64,000 nt of DNA from Chaetorhynchus papuensis (taxonomy: Eukaryota; Chordata; Aves; Passeriformes; Rhipiduridae). The notes below the pieces were generated by a model. It ran no database searches. It was given only the letters and a program-made list of their open reading frames with translations, and was not told the DNA's origin. Numbering within the stretch: position 1 is the first letter of the stretch; each line of letters opens with the position of its first letter. A program made the translations under genes and the position numbers. Below, piece by piece: positions 12,101-22,700 of this stretch. The stretch lies in contig VWYX01000211.1 in assembly GCA_013396525.1 (NCBI GenBank), forward strand, positions 826,223 through 890,222, written 5' to 3'.

Positions 12101-14197
12101 TGCAGGGGAATATTGCATTATCTAATCTTTTATGGTGCAAACTGCAATATTCCATGTAGTCACTTTCTGTACTTGGTTGCATATTTGCGTAATGAGAATG
12201 TATTTTTCAGAATTATAGCTACTGTTTTGTCATCTTCTGGTTCTGAATTTTCAGATTTCAGTGTTTAAGCTTATACAAATAGATGTTCAGGTTGTTTTAT
12301 TTGCTTGTTTTTGTGTTTTTTTTTTTTTAAGGAAAGAAAAAAGACAAAAGTATTATTTATTAAAATTGCTGAGCTTTGAGGAAAAGAAAAAAGAAATGGT
12401 GAATCAAGGGCCAAGGAGAGTATGGTCTTTATCTTTTAATGCCCCACTAACAAGTTAAAAAGGAATAAAAAAATTTTAAAAGTCACAGGACATGAAAACA
12501 AATAGAGGTTTTAATTTGGCTTATTTGTATAAGAGGACACATCTGCAGATCTTGGTGCAGTCTTGTATAAATAGTGGCAGAAAGTTAAAGTAATGCTGTT
12601 GCTTCTTTATGAATACTTTAGTCAGTAAACATTTCAACTAATAAGCTGCTGTATCTTCACGTTTGAAAAGCAAAAGCATTGTGTTTTAAATTGGAACACG
12701 TCTATATATAGGTCATTATATGAGGATTTGATTTATTGTAGAGCTGTTAATGGCTCTATTTAGGCACTTCTGTCTTTTTGCCCTATTTTTCTTTTAAGAA
12801 AAAAACCCAACCTTCCTGTAAGTTCAATAGGGTTTTCATATTTGTCACTTACGAAACCTAAAAAACCTTCCCTACTTCTAGTTCTTTACTGTCGCCTTGT
12901 AACCAGTGTCCTGTTCAACCTGCTACGTCCAACTCCAAGCCAACTCCTTTCATTATGAAATCAAGTAAAGCTATGTAGCCAGCAGCTTCTTAAATCCAAA
13001 TTTTTAGTGGTATCAGTTAGTTTTTTCAAACACAGAAAGGGTCAAAAGTATGTTCTAAAAACACTTGTAGGATTGCCTTTTAGTCTAATTATTTTAACTT
13101 ATAAAACCTCCAAGGCATGTAGCTGGGACCAAAACACTTCTTTAGTGGTGAAAGTTTAATTGCTTAAAGGTAAAGTCTGCCTTCCTTGTGTTTTCTTTTC
13201 GTGTGAATGCAGCTTTAGGGAATAGTGTATGATGCTAATATACACTGAAATAATTATATCCATAGATTTTAACGAATTTCATTTAGCTAAGGAGCTGAAA
13301 TTTACTATTTTTAAATCCTCCAAATTCACTGGTTGTTCACAAACCTTTACCACATGCTGTCACAAAAAGAGGTATTTCATTTTCTAGCTTTGCCATTACT
13401 CAAGGCAGTTCCAGAACATTGTAATAGTATTAATTTGAATGTACTGCTGGAGTGTAACTGTGTGTCAGGATGGGACTTCTGGAGCCAAATCACATACGTG
13501 CTTGTACCGCCAAAGAAAAAGCAGTTTCAGAAAACAAGTTACTTGCAACATTCCTCCAAAAATACTGAGCTTTCTTCAGCAGTCACCTTTGCATCAGTTC
13601 TCATGCTCTTCACCAAGACTAAATGATTTATTTTTATCTTTCACTCCAGTCAGTCAATGTTGTTTTAGTATGTTTCATGTTTAATTCCAGATTGTTCTTT
13701 TCTCACAGACTTGTATTTTGAGGGAATTTCTGAGAATAGATTGAGTATCCTTTTCCTGGGCCTTTTCCACCACGTGATTATACTTCCGGCAATGCTTGGA
13801 AACAGTGGGATATTCTCCAAGCTCCACTTCTGAGGCTCTCAAAACTCTTAAAATCTGCCATGTGGTGATATCTTGGTTTGAGTTAAATTGGATAATGTAA
13901 CTGAGCTTGTTTAATTTATGTACTCTTTTTCATGAGACATGCATTACTTCACTCATAAAGGTAGTAATGAATTATTTTTATTATTGCTTCTTGAAGTAAC
14001 AAGCTGTGAGTGTAGCTGAGGTGCCATAAGAGGACAAAGTAAATAAACCAAGGTTTTTGTGAAAGAGCACAGACTGAATTTCATTCAGACCTCACTTCTA
14101 CAAATAATTGTTTTGATTAAGAACTGATATTTGTTCTATCCTTAGTATGTGCTGCAATAGTGGTCTTGGTTAGGTAATAATTACTCTTTTTTTGTAG
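9117..14197. other. Unique AT-rich non-coding DNA
   Basis: No repeat family or convincing gene was recognised. The longest open frames (under 100 codons) show no family motif and often rely on non-ATG starts. The stretch holds the hairpin at 9926-9959 and short T or A runs, for example near 12312 and 10050. Most likely intergenic or intronic. Confidence 0.6.
9926..9959. repeat. Perfect 15-bp inverted repeat (hairpin)
   Basis: The arms GCTGCAATAAAAATA (9926-9940) and TATTTTTATTGCAGC (9945-9959) are exact reverse complements around the 4-base loop TTTA. Beyond one mismatch, three more base pairs extend the stem. Each arm carries AATAAA on its own strand, so a poly(A)-signal hexamer faces both ways. 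It is too short for a typical microRNA precursor. It could be a miniature-element remnant or a bidirectional 3'-end signal. Confidence 0.85.
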
Positions 14198-14247
14198 ATT
14201 ATGATGATGTTTCAATCAACCCAGAAAGCATAAGATATGCTGCCTAA
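14198..14247 (+). other. Candidate terminal exon A (weak)
   Basis: A pyrimidine tract ending TTTTTTTGTAG (AG at 14196-14197) precedes an open frame that uses the first two bases to complete a codon. It then reads YDDVSINPESIRYAA and stops at TAA 14245-14247. No good GT donor lies before the stop, so it would be a last exon or a pseudo-exon. It sits 79 bases upstream of candidate exon B, whose acceptor has the same phase, so the two could be alternative ends of one transcript. No protein family was recognised, and chance is a real possibility. Confidence 0.15.
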
Positions 14248-14276
14248 TTATGTTCTTTTCTGTTTTTTTTAAACAG

Positions 14277-14365
14277 AAGAAGGCAAAATTATAAGCCCCA
14301 TGTTCAGCAGCAGTGATATTACTCCGAAGTTGCACAAGATGAAAGTTTTTTCTGTCAAGAAATGA
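14277..14365 (+). CDS. Candidate terminal coding exon B, unrecognised protein
   Basis: A strong-looking acceptor (TTCTGTTTTTTTTAAACAG, AG at 14275-14276) leads into a frame that uses two bases to complete an upstream codon. It then encodes 28 residues, beginning EGKIISPMFSSSDITPKLHK and ending KVFSVKK, with a TGA stop at 14363-14365. The residue mix (Ser, Pro, Lys, Met) looks protein-like rather than like translated AT-rich noise. ATTAAA, a common variant poly(A) signal, lies at 14368-14373 just after the stop. It would be a short alternative C-terminus of a plus-strand gene whose other exons are not identified here. I do not recognise the family. A cryptic exon by chance is the main alternative. 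Confidence 0.22.
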
Positions 14366-14670
14366 TATTAAAGATACTTTAATTCATTTTATGCCTACTA
14401 TGCCTAAGATTTCACTGCTACATTTATTGTACTCATGAAGGTGTTTGAGGGTTGCCTGGGTCAAATGATGATGCTGTTATTCAAAAACTTTTGGGTTCTT
14501 TTGGGTGTTTTGTGACATGTATAGTGAAAATTTTCATCTAGAAGGTTATCAGTGCCGTAAGAAGGAGTAAAATCTGAATGTTTTAAGAAGTTTTGGGAAT
14601 TTAAGAGCCTAACTCAGTACCAAATGCATAAATATTGACATTAATGTGAATATATTGTTATAAGTATTTA

Positions 14671-14773
14671 TTTTGGGGATTTTTTTTTTGTTTGGTTTGG
14701 GATTTTTTTTTTGTTTGGGGTTTTTTGTTTTTGTTTTTGTTTTTCTTTTGCNNTTTTTTTTTTTTTAATTTTT
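14671..14773. repeat. T/G-rich low-complexity tract with NN gap
   Basis: Runs of T8-T10 are broken by GTTTGG and GTTTTT units. The two Ns at 14752-14753 mark an unresolved homopolymer length. On the opposite strand this is an A-rich tract. Confidence 0.9.
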
Positions 14774-15431
14774 GCTTAGGCTCCTCAAAACTAAACTTGA
14801 TTTCCTACTTTTCCTGCCATGCGGATTAGATGGGTTAGGGCAATGAGAAATAGCTCTCTGTCAATACAACTCAGTGACTGGAAGGATTAACAATAGTAAC
14901 AGTCATTTTGAAGATATTTTAAATAGTCTAATAGTCTGTGTAAAATTGGGGAGCTGAATGAATCTGTGCATTCAACAGATTTACCATAGCCAAAAAGAGT
15001 TGTTTATCATGTGTTATAAAGGTTTATTTTCTAAAGCCTCAATATCATTTTTAGCTAAGGAAGGGTGTTTTATGTATTTCTTAAAATATAAAGAAAAGAT
15101 TTATTGCTTCTTTTTTTTTTTTTTTGTTTTTTATTTATAGTGGGTCTCAGTTAATAGAATTACACATTTATGAAGGTAGTATAATTTGATAATCAAATGA
15201 CCTTGTAAAAATTTCTTACTCTCCCATAAGTCCTATTAACAAACTCAGTGCTTAGTTCACTTACCAACTTGTTGCCTCCCTTTCTTTTTTTGTGTTAAAC
15301 GAAGTCTATACTTGAGGTGCTGCTGTTTAATTTTAACTGTGGTGTAATTTATTTTTCCTTCATACTGAAGGAGCCTTAATGTGGAAGGGTTTTCCCAAGT
15401 AAAATTTTGTGTACCAGTGTAATTCCTGATC

Positions 15432-15524
15432 CCACATGAAAATACCATAAAGCACTATTTAATAAAATAAATTCCACATGAAAATACCTGTGCTTCCATA
15501 AAGTACTATTTAATAAAATAAATT
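15432..15524. repeat. Two-copy tandem duplication (42 and 51 bp)
   Basis: Copy 1 (15432-15473) and copy 2 (15474-15524) both start CCACATGAAAATACC and end ACTATTTAATAAAATAAATT. They differ by the 9-base segment TGTGCTTCC, present only in copy 2 at 15489-15497, and by one C/T change. This is a recent local duplication followed by a 9-base indel. Confidence 0.93.
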
Positions 15525-15674
15525 CATCTTTCCCCAGGAAGTTTAACAGGCAAAAACAAAGCAATGAAGCATTTTAGTGTACAAAGACATAGGAGAGATG
15601 GACACTCAACTATATTTCTTTCAACCTTCTCCTTGTGCTGATGCGATGAAAGAAATGATTTGCCAAAATCCTGT

Positions 15675-15722
15675 GCTGCCTGATTTCCATGCTGCCTGAT
15701 TTCCATTCTGCCTGAGTTCTTC
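15675..15722. repeat. 16-bp minisatellite, three copies
   Basis: GCTGCCTGATTTCCAT occurs exactly at 15675-15690 and 15691-15706. A degenerate third copy follows at 15707-15722 (TCTGCCTGAGTTCTTC). Confidence 0.92.
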
Positions 15723-16962
15723 TTTGCTCCCTAATTCACACTGTTAAATGGCAGAACCAGAGCAGGCTGTACTCCCTCGCAGGGAGGGCACTGGGGTGAC
15801 TGAGTCCCCCAGGCAGGAGCCAGCAGTGTTGGCCCTGGAGCTGGAGGCCCAAACAGAGTAGGGGCCCTGCCATCTCAGAGAGGACACAGATAAGAGTTTC
15901 TTCTGAAACACAAACAAAATCCAAATTGAAGTCACTGACACATAAAATTAAAGGAAGTAATCAAAACTTTGCTGGCTGAAGCCGATCAATTAATTCTGGC
16001 AATCACCTCTACATACCACCATCTGATTTTATATATATAACTTTTTTTTCCCCTTACATTTAACTATTTGATCTTGATTCATGAAGGCAAAACTTCTTGC
16101 TGTAGGTTGACATATTAAAAATTCTAGCATTAAAATATCTTATACAAGAGCTTTCTAGAGAAATAAAAAGAACCGCCATGCATATTAAATCCCTTGCAAG
16201 AATTTCAGGCTTAGGTTTTTTAGGTAGGCAGTGTATAAATTTAGATATTATTTTGAGTAACACAGAGCAAGAACAATCATAAGGTTCAACAAAAGTCATG
16301 CATATGCTCCATATGACTATCTAGAAAAAAATAAACACATATGGGCAGGTATTTTATCATAAATATTGGCTTCACCCAGCAACAATTTCTTCAAAAATTA
16401 TTTATAACTTAGTGTTTGCCTTGCAGTTGTACAGAGAAAAAAACACTCAGGTCACTAAAGTGGGTGTTTTAGAAATGTTTTCATCTCTCCCCTATCAATA
16501 GTCATATCAGATATAACTCTTGGATAATTTAATAGAAAATGTTGTTTATGTAGATTCTGTTTTATGTAGATTTTTCTGCATTTCATTATATTGTTCCTTA
16601 ATAGCTCCCTCCTGCTATCATCTATTGAGCTCTTTTGTGTCGTAGAGGAATCCCGTGGGATTGGAGCCAGTTCAGGAGAATGACAAATGGTGCAGTGACT
16701 GTGAAAAGCTCCTAGGTAAAATATGAGTTTCATGTCATCCAGTGTAATAACTCTTTAGTTAAATGTGTCAGGTATTCTCTTGACCTTTCACAATCTAATT
16801 TTGAACATTATAATATGATGTAACAAGATAAAAATTGGGACAATACTCTTAACAGCAGAACTTTCAGATAAATAAGTCTTTTAAGAAAACCCTGAGACAA
16901 ATAGCTTTCTTCTAGAAATGCTACTATGAATGTAACAAATACAAGCACATACTTTATTTCAG

Positions 16963-17003
16963 ATGGATTAAAGAGAATTTGGGAATCTCAGTGTAACCCT
17001 CAC
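16963..17003 (+). other. Candidate 41-nt internal exon C
   Basis: The acceptor ACTTTATTTCAG (AG 16961-16962) and the near-consensus donor CAC|GTGAGT (GT 17004-17005) bracket 41 bases. Only one of the three frames is open across it. That frame takes two bases to finish a codon, then reads GLKRIWESQCNPH and ends on a codon boundary. Exon D at 34106 starts on a codon boundary, so the two would be phase-compatible. No family was recognised. Well-formed pseudo-exons occur in introns, so confidence is low. Confidence 0.2.
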
Positions 17004-17610
17004 GTGAGTATGGTGAAGGCAATTCAGAATGAGTATAGTCATTGCTAGAGGCTGCCAGAAAGTGTGTTAAAATGGCAGAATTTTTAAAACTTTCTTCTGG
17101 TTTCCTAGTTTATAGCTTCTTCTCTTGCAGTGGAGATGCTGTATCACTTGTGGATGTTTCCTGTTATTGAATATTCCTATTGATATGCATGTACATTTGT
17201 AATTATTAGTATTAGTTGACATTTAAGTACATAGGCTGAATAATTCACTACTGTAAACACTGTGTATACAAATGCATATTTGAATTAATTAGCAGGGAAA
17301 TGAATAATTTAAAAGATACAATATGGAAAAAAGAAGACAAACTTCTGAAGCTGTATGTGTAATCGAAGAAATACTAAGGTAGGTAGAAGGATAAACTGAA
17401 ATTTACCTAGTGTGGCATAGAAGTGACTCACAGCTCTGCACATACTACTGTTATACCTCCTGATATTAAAAGTGACAAGAATGTTCTCCTGAGGAAATTC
17501 TCTTCTTAAACAAAACAAACAACTTCATTGTTAGCCACTTACCAAAAGAGAAATTGTTAGGGATAGGTTTCCATATTCTGACATTCCTGCTGTCACCCTT
17601 TGGTCATTGC
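17004..17610. other. Unique non-coding DNA before a CR1 insertion
   Basis: No repeat or gene was recognised. The one open frame of about 70 codons, on the minus strand at 17309-17518, has no recognisable motif. Confidence 0.55.
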
Positions 17611-18064
17611 TAGAGGAGGGCCAAGATAATTAGAGGTGGAGAACCTGTCCTATGAGGAAAGGCTCAGAGACTGGAATTGTTCAGCTCGGAGAAGAGAAGG
17701 CTTCAAGGGGACCGAATTGTGGCCTTCTGGTACCTGAAGGGAGACTACAAGGATAGAGAGACACTTTTTGCAAGAGTGTGTAGTGACAGGACAAGGGGGA
17801 ATAGCTTCAAACTGAAACAGAGTAGGTTTAGATGAGATGTTGGTAAGAAATTCTTTACTGTGAGGGTGCTGAGGCACTGGCACAGGCTGCCGAGAGAAGT
17901 CATGGATGTCTCATCCCTGGAAGTGTTCAAGGCCAGGTTGGATGGGGCTCTGGGCAACCTGGTCTAGTGAGAGGTACCCCTGTCCACAGCGGGGGTTTGG
18001 AACTAGATGATCATTAGGGTCCCTTCCAACCCAAGACACTCTTAAGATTCTACGATTCTGTGAA
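17611..18064 (+). mobile_element. CR1 retroposon, 5'-truncated, 3' end intact
   Basis: This stretch follows the CR1 3' region in order: the GAGGAAAGGCTCAGAGACTG block, the GACAGGACAAGGGGGAA block, CTGGAAGTGTTCAAGGCCAG, then TTGGATGGGGCTCTGGGC. It ends with GGTCCCTTCCAACCC and the tail ATTCTACGATTCTGTGAA. Only the last part of the open reading frame plus the 3' untranslated region of a full CR1 is present, which is the usual 5'-truncated copy. Several short minus-strand open frames here are antisense shadows. It is a dead copy with several substitutions. Confidence 0.93.
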
Positions 18065-19795
18065 CCAGCACTGTTGAGTTGAGAGTGCCAATTTATTGCA
18101 ATAATTGTTGCAATGGAATGAGGAAATCAGTATGTGGGAACCAGCCTGGGATATAAGGAGACTTGGAGCTGATTGCCTCCTCCTTTTCCTAGGCTGCTTA
18201 TATGAATTGTGGTGAGTCTGGCAATCTAAATGCCGTTTTTCAAAGCTGTTTAAACACCATGAGCTAGTTGTAATTAGTAGTGGTAAAATATCTTTTAGAA
18301 GAATGTGTTGTTAATTTCCATCATTCCCGTGGGTGTTGTGATGTTAGGGATAATGGTGCTCCATAAAGAAAAAGAAATTTCAGTGTTTAAACTGGTGAAC
18401 CAACAGGTGGGACCTTTCTTATTTATATACAGTTAAGAGCTTATTTTCTTTTGCTGTTAGTGGTGGAACAGTTTTACAGGGCTGTACTCAGATGCCTAAA
18501 TATGAGTGTGTGAAACTGTTTAAGATGCTCTGAGGAATCCAGCCTGGCCTCCAGCTGCCCATGCAGAGCCTTCCTTTACTCCAACATCACATCTGCCAAC
18601 CACATGCAAGTGGGAAATTTTGAGTGTCTGTAAATGTGTGACCATCTGGCATGACATACAGGATAAAAAAAAGTGTTTGAATCAAGAGGAAATGTCTGAT
18701 ATTTTCTGTATTATATTGTATTAGAATTTTACCTAGTCTCCAAGTAACAAATACAGCTGGTAAGAAAGTTACCATTGTATTTATATAAGGAGCTGACATA
18801 TGTGTGTTTGTGTGTGTGTGTAACTTTTATCTTCAATTTTATGTTTGTGTGTGGGTATAAACTTTTCAGAGTTTAGGATTATGTAATGATTTGTTTGTAA
18901 GAGAGTAGTTCATAAAAATATTTTTCTTTCTGAAATATGCCTCTTTTTAGTGCAGAAAATATAACTTGTAGATGGATTCATTATTTTGTTGTATAGGAAA
19001 CACATTAGAATGGCCATTGGTTATACCACCCTGAGTGAGATTCTACAAATGCCCTAGAGAATTCAATGATCCTTCTGCCTTATTCCTTTGTCCCTGGTGC
19101 CACAGCTAAATTTGGAGGGTTTTTTGGTCTAAGGCTGCTAGTGACAGAGGAGATTCTGCCCCACCTGACAACTCTGGTATCGACACTGGCAATTACATGT
19201 CCATGCAGAGAGTGACACAGGCTGACAAATCTGACAGGAGGGAAATGTCCAAAATGAGTGACAGGCGGGAATACGTGGACAAGGGCTGGGAATAGGGACA
19301 AGAAAGATTACAGGTAGATAGTATCAAACCATTTGTAAAATTTTATCTCAAAATATACAGAAACAAAAAGTATATTAGTACCAGGCATACTTTGGTAAAA
19401 CAATATTTTTACTGTTTTACATGTAACTTCACAGACTAATATTGCTGTACTATTCCATTATCTGAAAGCTTGCATCTTTGGTTAAATGATGGGAGACACA
19501 AGGCTAGAGCAAGGCACATCTCAAAAATGTTCTTCTATAGATCAGAATGAAGAGTATGTACTTTAATCTAATTAGTTCTATATCCTACTAAGTGAAACCA
19601 GAAATTAATCTAAGTACAGATAGAATGTTTGAAACTCAGGTTGTATTTTGAGTAGGATTATACTATAGTTTCATAGCGCAAACATGAATACATGGAAGAT
19701 GTAACAATTCTGATATTTTCCATTTTATAAAAAATCTTGATCCAGCTAATAAAAAAATGAAAAATATTTGGCTTTTCATCTTTCATACTATTCAT
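18065..19795. other. Non-coding DNA with a (TG)n microsatellite
   Basis: No gene was recognised. An interrupted TG repeat lies at about 18799-18822. The patch at 19080-19300 is slightly more GC-rich and carries a 73-codon minus-strand frame without recognisable motifs. Confidence 0.55.
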
Positions 19796-19836
19796 AAGAA
19801 AGTCCAGAGGAGGGCTACTAAAATGACTAGAGGGAT
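19796..19836 (+). mobile_element. Short CR1 fragment abutting an LTR piece
   Basis: AAGTCCAGAGGAGGGCTACT and the following AAAATGACTAGAGGGA match the CR1 segment that lies just upstream of the region preserved at 17611-18064. The match stops abruptly where LTR sequence begins, and no CR1 resumes after the LTR. Confidence 0.7.
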
Positions 19837-20211
19837 ACTGTGGACCTCCCTGTGCTGCAGGGGCACAGCTGTCTCACCCTGGCCTTCACCATGGGCTGCA
19901 GTGGAATCTCAGCTCCAGCACCTGGAGCACCTCCTGCCCCTCCTTCTGCACTGACCTTGGTGTCTGCAGGGCTGTCCCACATACTCTCACTCCTCTCTTC
20001 AGCTGCTATTGCAGTTTGGTTTTTTCTCCCTTCTTTGACACGTGATCACCGAAGCACTACCACCATTGTTGATGGGCTTTGTCTTGGTCTGTAGCAGGTC
20101 CATCTTGGAGCCAGTTTCTCTCTTGGACATGAGAGAAACTTCTGGCAGCTTCTCAGAGAAGCCCCCACTGTAGCCCCCCACTACCAAACCTTGCCATACA
20201 AACCCAATACA
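19837..20211 (-). mobile_element. Truncated endogenous-retrovirus LTR, 5' part
   Basis: The sequence is co-linear with the right part of the LTR at 37197-38233. Shared blocks include GGAGCACCTCCTGCCCCTCC, TTGGTGTCTGCAGGGCTG, the CTTCTGGCAGCTTCTC block and CCAAACCTTGCCATACAAAC. It ends CCCAATACA, which on the minus strand is the TGTATTGGG start of the LTR. About the first 375 bases of the LTR remain, and the 3' half is missing at the CR1 junction. No internal retroviral genes accompany it. Confidence 0.85.
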
Positions 20212-22479
20212 GCAGCCTCTACACACCCTGTGACTAAGCCATTGTGTGGTTCTTGTGGTTGTACAATACTCTTAAATCAGAACATATTTCCCAGTTAATT
20301 TATTTAATGATAATTTAAGTGTGTTTCTCTTGAATAATTTTCACTAAAAGTCTACAGTCCTGTCATTCACTCTAGTACTCACTTTTAGCCTTTTCAACCA
20401 TAAATATACTCACATTGTCAAGACACCATCCAGATGCATTAGTCTAAATTTGTGCGTACTTTGGATTCCCGCAGTTAACTTTTATTTTATATGGAACACA
20501 GAAAAGAAGACAATATTGTCACCTAAGAGCTATGGTCTTTGAAACAAATTATTCAGAAAAGTATTTCTTTATCGCTTTTCTCTGTGGATTTAAAGTTCAA
20601 ATTCATCACCTTGAATTTAAAACAGAATATACAACACACTGACATTCTTAAAAGCAATGTTGTAGGAAGGATTAAAGACAGAAAGGTCTTTGAAAGTATG
20701 AAGCACTGCATGAGTGTACTATTGTGGAGGAGAGCAGTGTTAATTAACCAATAAAATTAACACACGATTCTAGCTTTAGAGAACTATGAGACTATGAAAT
20801 AAAGAATTTTAGCAGGACAGAAGCTTCTTCTGGTTTTTCAGAGCAGGAAGATGTTAAGGAATAGAGAATAATCCATAATCCATTGCCCTCTACTACTAGT
20901 GTCGTTTAATCCAGTTTATTAATATTTGGATTTAGATCTTCATAAATGGATTAGAAATATGTAAGTAAATATATGCATAAGTCTAGATCCATGTAACTTA
21001 TTAGAAAAAGAAATAACACTAGGTGCATGAGCTTCTGCAGTCTCTGGTCTCTTCTTGCAAATTCCATTGCATAAAGCAATACTTGGTTTTATATGTATTA
21101 CCTATTAATTTAATACACAATAGTTACCAAATTTTGGGTATCCCTGTTAAAAAATTGGTAAACAGCTAACCAAATCACATATAATTGACTATGAATATGA
21201 AAAATAACTTTCTCAGAAAACAATTATTGAAAATTATAAAAAAAAAGATGAGAAAACCACTAAAAATTAAGACCATACTGTTCAATTACAATACAAAAAT
21301 AATCCCCACTGGGCATCCTTTCTGGGCATCATTTATGTAAGAAAGAGGCAATCAAAATAAAAAAATCAGGTATTAAATTACTGTGAAGCCTGCAACACCC
21401 TAAATATCATGCATATTCGTATACCTTATGATTTCAGATTAAGGTCCTGAAACAGAATCATAGAATTTAAAAAAAAAATAGATAATATTAGCTGAAAAGA
21501 AATAAATAGGGCACAGAATAGTAAATACTTCAATGGCGCCTTGAGCACTATTATTCAGGATGTAGAGTATTTTTAATTGGCTAATTTGAACAGGTACTTC
21601 AATCTGAGTCTCTTATGTTTGATGTAAATGGTTGAGGCAGTAGGCAGTAGTCCTTCTACAGAAGGATAAATTCAAATCAAAACCTTCTTTTCTCTTAGTA
21701 ACAATTTATAACAAAGTCTAAAGCATTTATATTTATATAACAGAATATTGATTTTGATTTTTTTTTAATTTACCTGTACTTAATAAAACTTGTGAGATGT
21801 AAGTTTCTGCTGAACTGTGTATCTGTACATCTGTGTATATAGACATATTTGGTTTCAAGTGTTCCTCTCCTAGAATATGACAGCCAAAGCTTAAAAAGAA
21901 TTCCTTGTTGATGTTTGCCAGTTTATAGGATCTGTGATTCTACATTCATCATGCACACAGTCCCTGTATCTGAATCCTCTGCATCCTATCATCTTTTTTC
22001 TAAATGGCCAACTGTGTATCTCCAGAATTCATGAAGGGATAAAATGTAGAATACCTGGGAAGCTTACTGTATAAAACAGAACATAAGAGTGGAACAGCAA
22101 ACACATGGCTGTCTGAAACTCTACAGCAAATATTAAACCAGTAATATTTAGGAAACAAAATATCTTGGACATTTCTGCCTTAATACTTTTGCCATTAAAG
22201 GAAATAATTAGAAAACTAGTAGGGAAGAGATTAGCCATTTTTTTTTTATTTGTAAATCATCTGTTTAGAAACCCCTATTCAGAGAATTTTTCACTTCCCA
22301 GGGTCAAAGAAGTAGCCAGAGGATTCTGGCTGGATAGGACTCACATTATTCAAAATAACTGCACCATATTCTTTCACTATGAAAGGAAACTACTCTGTAA
22401 TACATGGATAAAATTCCAGTTCTAATAGAAAATTTACCCAAAAGGCATTTAAAAATAGAAGGCATAAGTAGAATTTGTT
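20212..22479. other. Unique AT-rich non-coding DNA
   Basis: No gene or identifiable repeat was seen. A 15-base AGAATCATAGAAT-like string near 21452 resembles a CR1 tail but is too short to call. A-rich runs occur near 21239 and 21470. Confidence 0.6.
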
Positions 22480-22700
22480 GGTCTCGATTCCAATTAAAAA
22501 AGATGAAATTAATTTTACTATGATAAAGAAGCCCTTCATAAATGATTTATTCATAGCCACCACTTATCCAGCAATAATGCTGTCATTATTAAAAGGAATA
22601 TTGATGATTTAGATAAAACTCTGCCTACATATGCAAACAAATGTGATTCATTCCCTTTTTTTATTGCATGTTATTTATGCAATTTGTGTCAGAGGCTTGT
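22480..22700. promoter_or_regulatory. Possible conserved non-coding element
   Basis: The block is dense in homeodomain-like cores (AATTAA, TAAT, ATTTATTCATAG, TTATTTATGCAA) and has no low-complexity runs beyond one T7. This texture is common in deeply conserved developmental enhancers. This is a judgement from base texture only. Confidence 0.15.

Larger units (their letters stand above)
14374..16962. other. Non-coding stretch with T-rich runs and short tandem repeats
   Basis: It contains a T/G-rich tract with a 2-base gap, a second T run near 15111-15135, the 42/51-bp duplication and the 16-bp triplicate. A more GC-rich patch at about 15745-15890 matches nothing I recognise. No supported gene was seen. 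Confidence 0.6.

Noticed and set aside
17650..17957. Minus-strand frames of 70-77 codons.
   Set aside because: They are antisense shadows of the CR1 fragment at 17611-18064.
18799..18822. (TG)n tract as possible Z-DNA regulatory element.
   Set aside because: It is short and interrupted, an ordinary microsatellite.
19840..20226. Frames of 75-84 codons on both strands.
   Set aside because: They fall within the truncated LTR and have no retroviral protein similarity.
21452..21466. ACAGAATCATAGAAT resembling a CR1 tail.
   Set aside because: About 15 bases only, and no CR1 body follows on either side.
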